Part shown: piece after piece, positions 8,776 through 16,586 of the stretch
Layout: every line of letters starts with the position of its first letter
Position numbering within the stretch: position 1 is the stretch's first letter
From: Rohdeia mirabilis
Lineage (GTDB): Bacteria; Planctomycetota; UBA1135; GCA-002686595
NCBI GenBank assembly: GCA_007750655.1
Contig: CP036290.1
Location: 1,240,001-1,304,000 of the forward strand
Length of the DNA: 64,000 nucleotides
Direction of reading: 5' to 3'
The notes under the pieces: generated by a model
What the model was told of the DNA's origin: nothing
The model's input: the letters and a program-made list of their open reading frames with translations, nothing else
The model's database searches: none
Position numbers and translations under genes: made by a program

Positions 8776-10794
8776 CTACTCGGCGAGACTGAGGTCGAAC
8801 ACCTGCTCGACCCCGTTCTCGATGTAGATCTCGCGCTGCGAGCGCTGCACGTCGAGCAGGGCCATGAACGGGTTGCCACCGGTCTGCGCCGCGCGCTGGG
8901 CGTGGATCTGGTAGCGACCCGACGCGATGTGGTCGATCGTGTAGCGACCCTCCTCGTCCGTGCTGCCCTGGAAGGTGATGCCGGGCTTGTCCATGCTCGA
9001 CATGCCGATGGTGGCGCCGTTCATGAGTTCACCGTTCTCGTCGCGCACGAAGCCGGTGATCGAGCCGCCGACCTCCAGCGCGAAGTCGCCGTAGTCGAGC
9101 GGTTCCTCGGACTCGGGCACCTCGAGGTCGGAGACGATCGCCGCGGTGTAGCCGGGGTGTTGGATGTGCAACTGGTACTCACCGGGCATCAGTTGCTCCA
9201 TCGTGAACGTGCCCGCTTCGTCGGTGACCGCCGTGCGCGCCGTCGTGCGACGGGACAGGACCGATCCGAAGAGCTGGGTGAGCGGATTGTCCATGAACCC
9301 GCTGTCCTGGGTCTTCACGCGAGCGCCCGCGATCGGGTCGCCGGTGAGCGCGTCGACCACACGGCCCGTGAGGCCGCCACCGGTCGTCATGCGGATCTCG
9401 ATGCCGTTGACCACCTGGCCCAGGCGCGCTTCGAAGGTGCTCGACTGGGAGGCCGCGAAGCCTTCGCACTCCGCCTGCAAGAGGTACACGCCCTCGGGAA
9501 TGCCGCTCATCGTGAACTCGCCGTTCTGCGCGTTCTCGATCTTCTTCGGCATGAACGGCGCGCTCATCACCTGGCTGCCGGGCGTGACGCGACGCACCGA
9601 GAGGGTGTAGTTGGCGACGGGGCCGTTGGTCGCACCGACCACGACGCGACCCGTGACTTCGCACAGCGGCTGGAGCTCGAGCAGCAGGTTCTGTTCACCC
9701 GCGTCGACGCGCGGCTCGCGGACCTCGGACCAGCCGGCCACGTAGGCGCGGATCTGGTAGGGGCCGTCGACCAGGTCGATCAACTCGAACGTGCCGTCGG
9801 ACTTGCTCGTGGCCGATCCGCGCGAGGCCTGGATCGAGACGAAACCGTAGGCGTCGACGCGCGCGCCTTCGATCGGTTCGCCCGCGGGTCCCACGACGCG
9901 CCCGCGGATCGACAGGCCCGGCAGCAGGCGGAAGTCGGCCTCGACGGTCGTGTCGGCGCCGTCCTGACGCAGATCGACGCGCGACGCGCGGCCGAAGCCC
10001 TTCTTGTACGCCGAGATCGTGTTCGTCAGCGCCAGGTCGACGTTCGCGATGGAGTAGTAGCCGTCCGCGTTCGACTTGGTCGACTTGCCCATCTCGATCT
10101 GCGTCGCGGTCGGCAGGTTGAGCGCGGCGATCGGCATCAGGATGATCTGCGCGCCCTCGACCGAGCGGCCGCCCTCGTCGCGGATGTACCCGTGGACCAG
10201 CAGGCCCTCTTGCAGGGTCACCGTCACGGTCTGGGTCCTTCCAGCCGTGACCGCGACGTTGCGCAGCTCCTGCTCGGCGAAGTCGTCGTGGCGGACGGTG
10301 ATCGCGTAGAAGGGGCTCGGCGCGAGATCCTCGAAGGTGAACGTGCCCGACTCACGAGTGACGCCGACGAAGTCCTCGTCGTTGAGGCCGAGGCCCGCGT
10401 TGCCGTTCTGCAGCTGACCGAGGAACGGCGCGAGCTCGGATCCGGGCGGGCGCTTCTTCAGGGAGATGCGCGCCTTCGGGAGCAGGTTGCCGGCCTCGTC
10501 GCGGACGGTCACCACGATGTTCGAGCTGTTGTCGGCGCTGATGGCCTCGGCGACCTCGGGCTGGACCGTGCGCCGCTCGGTGCTCGCGGCGGACTCGGCA
10601 CCGGAGGGCGTCGTGTCGTCGCCGACCAGGCTCACGGGGCCGAGGTCGGGCTCGTCCTCGTCCGAGACCTGCTCGAGGCCATCGCTGGCCACCTTGTTCG
10701 GGCCCAGGGCGGGCTCGGAATCACCCGTGAAGAGCACCGCCAGGAGGGCGATGACGGCGACGAGGACGAACGGCAGGACGACGGCGGGGCGCAT
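8776..10794 (-). CDS. Membrane-anchored protein of repeated carboxypeptidase-regulatory-like domains
   Basis: A 672-residue protein with one N-terminal membrane anchor (RPAVVLPFVLVAVIALLAVLF), an acidic linker and then about six beta-sandwich repeats of the carboxypeptidase-regulatory (CarboxypepD_reg/DUF4198-like) type. The repeats are recognised by openings such as GYIRDEGGRSVEGAQI, GRVVGPAGEPIEGARV, GRVVDALTGDPIAGARV and GFVRDENGELMNGATI. Each is followed by a G-x-F/Y-x-[IL]-x-[DN]-[LI]-x-x-G-x-Y turn. The bulk should face the periplasm or cell surface. Families with this layout have structural or adhesive roles rather than enzymatic ones; no catalytic residues are seen. ATG 10794 starts right at the anchor and is preferred to 10836. 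Confidence 0.85.
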   Translation of the reverse strand: MRPAVVLPFVLVAVIALLAVLFTGDSEPALGPNKVASDGLEQVSDEDEPDLGPVSLVGDDTTPSGAESAASTERRTVQPEVAEAISADNSSNIVVTVRDEAGNLLPKARISLKKRPPGSELAPFLGQLQNGNAGLGLNDEDFVGVTRESGTFTFEDLAPSPFYAITVRHDDFAEQELRNVAVTAGRTQTVTVTLQEGLLVHGYIRDEGGRSVEGAQIILMPIAALNLPTATQIEMGKSTKSNADGYYSIANVDLALTNTISAYKKGFGRASRVDLRQDGADTTVEADFRLLPGLSIRGRVVGPAGEPIEGARVDAYGFVSIQASRGSATSKSDGTFELIDLVDGPYQIRAYVAGWSEVREPRVDAGEQNLLLELQPLCEVTGRVVVGATNGPVANYTLSVRRVTPGSQVMSAPFMPKKIENAQNGEFTMSGIPEGVYLLQAECEGFAASQSSTFEARLGQVVNGIEIRMTTGGGLTGRVVDALTGDPIAGARVKTQDSGFMDNPLTQLFGSVLSRRTTARTAVTDEAGTFTMEQLMPGEYQLHIQHPGYTAAIVSDLEVPESEEPLDYGDFALEVGGSITGFVRDENGELMNGATIGMSSMDKPGITFQGSTDEEGRYTIDHIASGRYQIHAQRAAQTGGNPFMALLDVQRSQREIYIENGVEQVFDLSLAE

Positions 10795-11056
10795 GGCGAA
10801 ATCTCGGAGTCTGGGGCCGCCCGCTGTGACGCCCATGGTCGGGTGTCGTCACGCGGGACGGAGAGTGGGCGGGGCGAGGCCCCGTAGGCAGGGCACTGGC
10901 TCGGCGATGGTCCATCGATCGATGGCCGCCCGCGGCTCGCATCCTAGGACGCTCGAGCCGTGGGTGTCTTCCACTGTCCGAGAGGTCGGAAGACCTGGAG
11001 GTGCCGCCTTTTCGGGGATTCATCGATCGCGCGCGACCGGTGGACCGCCGAACCTC

Positions 11057-11614
11057 TCAGACCGCGGTCGCCGAAGCGCGCGCCTTCACCTTTTCGGGTG
11101 CCGGACCCGGGAGAATGGACTCCAGGTGCACTTGATTGCCCAGGAAGTAGCTGAAGACGAGCAGCGGGAAGTCGAGGCGCCGGAAGACCTCGAGGCGCGA
11201 CGAGCGGCCGGTGAGGCTGCTGACGATGCGCGCGTTCTCGCCCGACTTCGGGGCGTACAGGCCCCAGCCTGCGCGCAGCCCGCTGATGGGGAGGAGATAG
11301 AGCGGCTTGCTACCGGTCGAGAGGTCGACCTGGCGCTTGAAGCCCCAGCGCAGCGAGGAACCGAGCCACTCGGTGCCGTCGGTCCAGAGCGAGAACTGGC
11401 TGCGCAGGAGGCCCGGGTCGCGGCGCAGGAACAGGACCTCGCCCTTCTCGGGCCGGTACTCGGCCTCGGTGACCCGGCCCCAGGATCCGCGCTTGGCCGT
11501 CAGGACCCCTTCGAAGACCACGGAGCCGTCCTCCTCGATGCGGGAGAACTCGTGGCGCTTCGTCCACAGGCCGGAGACCTTGACGCGGTAGGTGTGAAGG
11601 GGCGTGGTGCTCAT
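11057..11614 (-). CDS. Hypothetical beta-rich protein, possibly LURP-one/tubby-like
   Basis: A 185-residue protein starting at MSTTPLHTYRV. It alternates short beta strands and turns (YRVKVSGLW, GSVVFEGVL, EYRPEKGEVLFLRR) and ends with a hydrophobic strand-helix, LLVFSYFLGNQ, before a basic tail. This is loosely like the closed beta-barrel of LURP-one/tubby/scramblase-type proteins, but I cannot confirm it. It has no signal peptide and no cysteines. It lies 128 nt downstream of recQ on the same strand and could be co-transcribed with it. The longer in-frame extension upstream is antisense sequence inside recQ and is rejected. Confidence 0.6.
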   Translation of the reverse strand: MSTTPLHTYRVKVSGLWTKRHEFSRIEEDGSVVFEGVLTAKRGSWGRVTEAEYRPEKGEVLFLRRDPGLLRSQFSLWTDGTEWLGSSLRWGFKRQVDLSTGSKPLYLLPISGLRAGWGLYAPKSGENARIVSSLTGRSSRLEVFRRLDFPLLVFSYFLGNQVHLESILPGPAPEKVKARASATAV

Positions 11615-11742
11615 CGGGGGGGAGAACGGGCCGGGTGATCGCGGGCGGGGCGTCCGTCGCGGAACCGGCCACGAAATGTACCCGCCGGGCGCGATCGGAC
11701 CCAGGACAGCGGCGCCGAAGGATCGCGGGGGACGCCGCAGGG

Positions 11743-13488
11743 TCAGCGTTCGAGGCGCTCGACCGGACGGCGGCGCGGGTCGATCCGCCGCTGCTGGAGA
11801 TCGTCCACGCTCTCGACCACGAGGATCGGGCGGGCGTCCGTGCCCTCGACGCGCACGACGCGTCCCAGGTGCCGCCCGATCCGGACCCAGTCGCCCCGGG
11901 CGAAGGTGCCGGCGAGTCGGGAGGAGGCGGCGGCCTCGGAAGGGGCGGCGGGCACGGGCTGCGGTCGTTCCGAGGCGCGGGGGCGAGCGGAGGCGGCCGC
12001 GCGCCGGGCGAGGTGCTCGGCGCGCCAGGTTTCCGCGCTCGTGCAGCGGTCGCAGGCGCCGCAGGGTGACGTGGGCTCGGCCAGCGCGAAGTGGCGCGCC
12101 AGCTCGACCCGCCGGCAGTCGGTCTCGGTCGGATCCTCGGGCGAGGCCAGTCGCCACATCTCGAGCAGGTGCGAGAGGTCGCGCTGCAGCTTGGCCTCGG
12201 TGCCGACGCTCGCGGGCAGTTCGTCGTCCTCGAGCTCGCGCAGCAGTTCGAGGTCGCCGCGCTCGAACGAGCCGCGCGTGGCGCCGAGGACCTCCAGCCA
12301 GCGCAGTGTGATCCCGATGCGGTTGTCGCGCCGGTTCTTCAGCAACAGCTCGCCGCGCAGGTCCTGTTCGTCCTTCGTCGCGATCCGCTCGCCCCAATCG
12401 CTCAACGTGCGCTGCACCTGCATCACGAACTCGCGGTCCGGGTTGGCCCAGCGCACGAACTCCTGCTGGACGGCGAGATCCTCGGGATGCGCGATCGCCT
12501 CGCACCAGGACGGTTCGCCGTCGCGACCCGCGCGTCCGATCTCCTGGGTCCAGGCCTCGACGGTGCGCGGCAACTGCGCGTGCAGGACGAAGCGGATGTC
12601 GGGCTTGTCGACGCCCATGCCGAACGCTGCGGTCGCCAGCACCACCTCGTCGGTCGAGTCCATGAAGCGCGCCTGCATCTGGCGCCGTTCCCGTTGCGAG
12701 AGCTTGCCGTGGTAGACGAGGCTCGGAACGCCGCGGCGCACGAGTTCGTCGTGCAGCCGTTCGAGGTCCCTGATCAACGTCGAGTAGACGATGCCCGCGC
12801 CTCCGATCTCGGACAGGCGCGACGCGATCAGGTCGATGCGCTCCTCGGGCGACTCGGCGACCGACAGCCCCATGAACAGGTTCGGCCGTTCGATGCCGCC
12901 GCGCAGGACGAGCGGGTCGTCGAGTCGCAGCGCTGCGCACACGTCCTCGACCACGCGCGGTGTGGCGGTGGCCGTGACGGCGATGCAGGGCGGGTCGCCG
13001 AGCAGTTCGCGGTAGTGGCCGAGGCGGTGGTAGTCGGGCCGGAAGTCGTGGCCCCACTCGCTGATGCAGTGGGCCTCGTCCACGGCCAGGCGCGTGATGT
13101 TCAGCTCGGGCAGGGCGGCGAGGAACGCTCGACTGCGGAAGCGTTCGGGCGTCACGTACAGGAGGTCGTACGCGCCCTCGCGAGCCTCGGCCAGGCGCTG
13201 CGCCCGGGTCGGCGCGTCGAGGCTCGAGTTGACGAACGTGGCCGCCACACCCTTCGCCCGCAGCGCGTCGACCTGGTCCTGCATCAGCGCGATCAGGGGA
13301 CTGACGACCAACGTCGTGCCCTCCAACACGAGCGCCGGCAGCTGGTAGCAGAGCGACTTGCCTCCACCCGTCGGGATCGTGAGGACGGTGTCGCGGCCCG
13401 CCAGCACCGCTTCGATCGCCGGCGCCTGCAGACCGCGCAGTTCGGTGTGCCCGAAGCGCGAGCGCAGCAGTTCGAGGGTCCGATCCAC
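11743..13488 (-). CDS. recQ: ATP-dependent DNA helicase RecQ
   Basis: A 581-residue superfamily 2 helicase that unwinds DNA 3'-5' in recombination and repair. Motif I is TIPTGGGKS (Lys44), motif II DEAH at 137-140, motif III AVTATATPRV, and motif VI HAQLPRTVEAWTQEIGRAGRDG. The RecQ zinc site is present as DCRRVELARHF followed by PCGACDRC (four cysteines). There is no HRDC domain. Instead, after a flexible linker, the C terminus has a small beta domain beginning FARGDWVRIGRHLGRV, resembling the DUF3553-type domain found in some bacterial RecQ proteins. The gene starts 15 nt after the cysteine desulfurase stop, so the two are almost certainly one transcript. Confidence 0.95.
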   Translation of the reverse strand: MDRTLELLRSRFGHTELRGLQAPAIEAVLAGRDTVLTIPTGGGKSLCYQLPALVLEGTTLVVSPLIALMQDQVDALRAKGVAATFVNSSLDAPTRAQRLAEAREGAYDLLYVTPERFRSRAFLAALPELNITRLAVDEAHCISEWGHDFRPDYHRLGHYRELLGDPPCIAVTATATPRVVEDVCAALRLDDPLVLRGGIERPNLFMGLSVAESPEERIDLIASRLSEIGGAGIVYSTLIRDLERLHDELVRRGVPSLVYHGKLSQRERRQMQARFMDSTDEVVLATAAFGMGVDKPDIRFVLHAQLPRTVEAWTQEIGRAGRDGEPSWCEAIAHPEDLAVQQEFVRWANPDREFVMQVQRTLSDWGERIATKDEQDLRGELLLKNRRDNRIGITLRWLEVLGATRGSFERGDLELLRELEDDELPASVGTEAKLQRDLSHLLEMWRLASPEDPTETDCRRVELARHFALAEPTSPCGACDRCTSAETWRAEHLARRAAASARPRASERPQPVPAAPSEAAASSRLAGTFARGDWVRIGRHLGRVVRVEGTDARPILVVESVDDLQQRRIDPRRRPVERLER

Positions 13489-13503
13489 GCGGCCGTTCGG
13501 ATC

Positions 13504-14682
13504 TCAGGCCGAAGGCGCGAGCGCGCGCAGCTGTTCGACGCTCGAGGAGATGACGTCGATCGCACGCTCGATCTCGGCGTCCGTCGTCGTGCGCGCGATC
13601 GAGAGACGCAGCGAACCGCCGGCCAGTTCCTCGTCCACGCCCATCGCCAGCAGCACGGGGCTGGGCTTGCGCTTGCTCGAGCCGCAGGCCGAGCCCGTCG
13701 ACACGAACACGCCGCGCTCGCTCAACAGGGTCAACAGCGCGTTGCCGTGCACGCCGCTGAAGCTGACGTTGCTGGTGTTCGGCGTGCGGACCGCGCTCGC
13801 ACCGTTGACGGTGGTGCCCGGGACCCGCTCGACGAGCGCGTTCTCGAGGCGGTCGCGTCGCGCGCCCATGGCGGCCATCGCGGAGGCGTCGAGCAGGTGG
13901 TCGAGCGCCATCCGCGCCGCGACGCCCAGACCCACGACGCCGGCGGTGTTGACGGTTCCGGCGCGGCGCAGACCCTCGTGGCTGCCGCCCATCAGTAGGG
14001 GAGCGAAGCGCTCGTCGTCGCGCACGAACAGCGCACCGGTGCCCTTCGGTCCGTGGAACTTGTGCCCGCTGATCGACAGCAGGTCGGCGCCCAGGTCCTC
14101 GGCGTCGATGACCGCCTTGCCGGCCATCTGCACGGCGTCGAGGTGGAGCAGGGCGCCCGCCGCACGACAGGCGTTCGCGATCTCGACGATCAGTTCGCGC
14201 GGTTGGACCACCCCGGTCTCGTTGTTGCCCCACAGGAGCGAGACGAGCGCCGTGTCGCCGTCGATCGCCGCCAGCACCTCGTCGCGCTCGAGCAGGCCGT
14301 TCGCGTCCACGCCGACGACGCGCGCCTCGAGACCGTCCTCCTCCGCGTAGCGTCGGATCGGCGCGGACGAAGCGGGGTGTTCGACCGCCGAGTGGACGAA
14401 GCGTCGCCGACCCGGCTGGAGTCGCCGGCCGGCAGCGATGGCCGTCGCGATGCTCTCGGTCCCACCGCCGGTCAGGACCACGCGATCCGGCGCGCAGCCG
14501 ACGAGGTCGGCCACGTCGATGCGCGCCGACTCGATGGCGCGTGCCGCGTCGACGCCCATGCGGTGCGGGCTCGACGAGTTGCCGAAGTCGCCGCGCAGGT
14601 ACGGCAGCATCGCCTCCAGGGCCTCGGGTGCGAGGGGCGTGGTGGCGTTGTGATCGAGGTAGACCGGGTCGGACAGGTGCAT
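13504..14682 (-). CDS. Cysteine desulfurase (NifS/IscS family)
   Basis: A 392-residue PLP enzyme that takes sulfur from cysteine for Fe-S clusters, thiolated tRNA or selenium metabolism. It opens with the family's YLDHNATTPL. It has WGNNETGVVQ, the PLP lysine Lys208 in SISGHKFHGPKG, and the catalytic loop Cys333 in STGSACGSSKRKPS. The loop length and the SSKRKPS context resemble class I NifS/IscS enzymes. ATG 14682 begins at MHLSDPVYLD; the frame runs far upstream, but that part is antisense to the fhs gene. It is the first gene of a minus-strand unit with recQ and is divergent from fhs. No scaffold protein (IscU/SufU) gene is adjacent, so its pathway is uncertain. Confidence 0.93.
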   Translation of the reverse strand: MHLSDPVYLDHNATTPLAPEALEAMLPYLRGDFGNSSSPHRMGVDAARAIESARIDVADLVGCAPDRVVLTGGGTESIATAIAAGRRLQPGRRRFVHSAVEHPASSAPIRRYAEEDGLEARVVGVDANGLLERDEVLAAIDGDTALVSLLWGNNETGVVQPRELIVEIANACRAAGALLHLDAVQMAGKAVIDAEDLGADLLSISGHKFHGPKGTGALFVRDDERFAPLLMGGSHEGLRRAGTVNTAGVVGLGVAARMALDHLLDASAMAAMGARRDRLENALVERVPGTTVNGASAVRTPNTSNVSFSGVHGNALLTLLSERGVFVSTGSACGSSKRKPSPVLLAMGVDEELAGGSLRLSIARTTTDAEIERAIDVISSSVEQLRALAPSA

Positions 14683-14718
14683 GGATCGGGTCTCTGGCGG
14701 GTCGAAGGCGTTCCGGCG

Positions 14719-14726
14719 ATCGTAGC
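14719..14726 (-). promoter_or_regulatory. Candidate -10 element GCTACGAT for the desulfurase-recQ unit
   Basis: GCTACGAT on the minus strand, 37 nt upstream of the desulfurase ATG at 14682, in a 153-nt divergent intergenic region. It matches the GCTAnnnT pattern found before other genes here; no -35 element is clear. Confidence 0.4.
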
Positions 14727-14818
14727 GCCTCGTGGGAGTGCGGCGCCTCGATTCGGCCCCTTCGGAGCGGGCGCGCGGGACGGCGAGGGGACGGCGCGTC
14801 GGCTCGCGCGGCGGCGGC

Positions 14819-14826
14819 GCTAGCAT
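14819..14826 (+). promoter_or_regulatory. Candidate -10 element GCTAGCAT before fhs
   Basis: GCTAGCAT ends 9 nt before the fhs ATG at 14836. If it is a promoter, the transcript would be leaderless or nearly so. It fits the recurring GCTAnnnT pattern. Confidence 0.35.
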
Positions 14827-14835
14827 TCGGCGGCC

Positions 14836-16512
14836 ATGACCAGCTCCCACCCGATGCGGACCGCCGCCGAACTCGCTTCCGCCCTCGACCTGCCCGCCGC
14901 GGTGGTGCGCCCCTACGGCCACCACATGGCCAAGATCGACCACCGCCTCGCGGCCGAGGACCTGCGCCCGGGCGGGCGGACCGTGCTCGTCACCGCGATC
15001 AACCCGACGCCTGCGGGCGAGGGGAAGACCGTCAACACGATCGGGCTGTCGATGGCGCTCACGGCGCGAGGCAAGCGCGCCGTCGCGACCCTGCGCCAGC
15101 CCTCCATGGGTCCGGTCTTCGGGGTGAAGGGCGGAGGGGCCGGCGGCGGCGCCTGCCAGATGCGTCCCATGACGGACGTCAACCTGCACCTGACCGGTGA
15201 CTTCCACGCCGTGGCGGCGGCGAACAACCTGCTCGCGGCGGCGCTCGACACGTCGCTGCTGCTCGACAACCCGCTCAAGATCGATCCCGAGCGCGTGACC
15301 TGGCGCCGCGTCGTGGACATGAACGACCGGGCCTTGCGCGAGGTCCGCGTGGGCCTGGGGGGCACGAAGAACGGCGTGCCGCGCGACGGCGCGTTCGACA
15401 TCACCGCCGCCTCCGAGATCATGGCGATCCTCGCGCTCGCCACGTCGATCTCCGACCTGCGCGCGCGGCTCGGGCGCATCCAGATCGGCGAGAGCCTCGT
15501 GGACGAGCCCGTCACCGCGGAGGAACTCGGCGCCGCCGGAGCGATGGCCGTGGTGTTGCGCGATGCGCTCGACCCGACGCTCGTACAGACCAGCGAAGGC
15601 ACGCCGGTGCTCGTGCACGCGGGCCCGTTCGCGAACATCGCCCAGGGCAACTGCTCGGCGATCGCCGACCGCATGGCCGCGAACCTCGGCGACTACGTGG
15701 TGACCGAGGCGGGTTTCGGTTCGGACATGGGCGCCGAGAAGTACTTCAACATCAAGTGCCGCGTCACCGGGATGCGTCCGGACTGCGCGGTGCTCGTCGT
15801 CACGGCGCGCGCGCTCAAGTTCCACTCCGGGCGCTTCAAGGTGAAGCCCGGTCGGCCGCTGCCGACCGAACTGGCGGAGGAGAACCTCGACGCGCTCGCG
15901 GAGGGCTGTTCGAACCTCGAGGCGCACCTGGCGAACCTGGCGGCCCACGGTGTGCCGGTCGTCGTCGCGATCAATACCTTCCCCGGCGACACCGACGCCG
16001 AACACGCGCTGATCCGCGAGCGCGCGCTGGCCGCCGGCGCGCGGGCGGTGGCCAAGTCCGAGGTCTTCACCAAGGGCAGCGACGGTGGACTCGAGGTCGC
16101 CGACGCCGTGATAGCTGCTGCGGAGAGCGGCGAGGCGAGGTTCCGTCACGCCTACGAGGTCACGGACCGCGTCCCGACCAAGGTCGAAGCCCTGGTGCGG
16201 GGGATCTACGGCGGCGAGCGCGCGGCCTTCTCGCCCCAAGCCTCGGAGCAGCTGGCGCGGCTCGAGTCGCGCGGCCAGGCCGACCTGCCGATCTGCGTGG
16301 CGAAGACCCAGTACAGCCTCTCCCACGACCCGGCCCTGCTCGGTCGGCCGACGGGCTTCGAGTTCCCCGTGCGCGAGCTGCGTCACTACGCCGGCGCCGG
16401 GATCCTCGTGCCGCTCGCCGGCGAAGTCATGACCATGCCGGGCCTCGGTCGGCGCCCGGCCTTCAAGGGCATCGATCTCGCTCCGGATGGGACCATCATC
16501 GGCCTGACCTGA
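14836..16512 (+). CDS. fhs: Formate-tetrahydrofolate ligase
   Basis: A 558-residue enzyme joining formate to tetrahydrofolate with ATP to give 10-formyl-THF, the entry step of one-carbon metabolism. The P-loop TPAGEGKT lies near residues 58-65. The family segment PSMGPVFGVKGGGAGGG follows (usually REPSLGP; here RQPSMGP), then NLHLTGDFHA. Later come GSDMGAEKYFNIKCR and the C-terminal GDVMTMPGLGRRPA-like block, here GEVMTMPGLGR. Length and motif order match the family throughout. The gene is divergent from the desulfurase gene and is followed after 74 nt by a sensor kinase. The protein is cytoplasmic; a homotetramer is expected from the family. Confidence 0.97.
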   Translation: MTSSHPMRTAAELASALDLPAAVVRPYGHHMAKIDHRLAAEDLRPGGRTVLVTAINPTPAGEGKTVNTIGLSMALTARGKRAVATLRQPSMGPVFGVKGGGAGGGACQMRPMTDVNLHLTGDFHAVAAANNLLAAALDTSLLLDNPLKIDPERVTWRRVVDMNDRALREVRVGLGGTKNGVPRDGAFDITAASEIMAILALATSISDLRARLGRIQIGESLVDEPVTAEELGAAGAMAVVLRDALDPTLVQTSEGTPVLVHAGPFANIAQGNCSAIADRMAANLGDYVVTEAGFGSDMGAEKYFNIKCRVTGMRPDCAVLVVTARALKFHSGRFKVKPGRPLPTELAEENLDALAEGCSNLEAHLANLAAHGVPVVVAINTFPGDTDAEHALIRERALAAGARAVAKSEVFTKGSDGGLEVADAVIAAAESGEARFRHAYEVTDRVPTKVEALVRGIYGGERAAFSPQASEQLARLESRGQADLPICVAKTQYSLSHDPALLGRPTGFEFPVRELRHYAGAGILVPLAGEVMTMPGLGRRPAFKGIDLAPDGTIIGLT

Positions 16513-16586
16513 GCGGAGGTTCCTCGGCCGGGAACGCGATCGGGTCGGCCCGCCAGAGATCCATCGAAGCGGCCGATAGCGCCGAG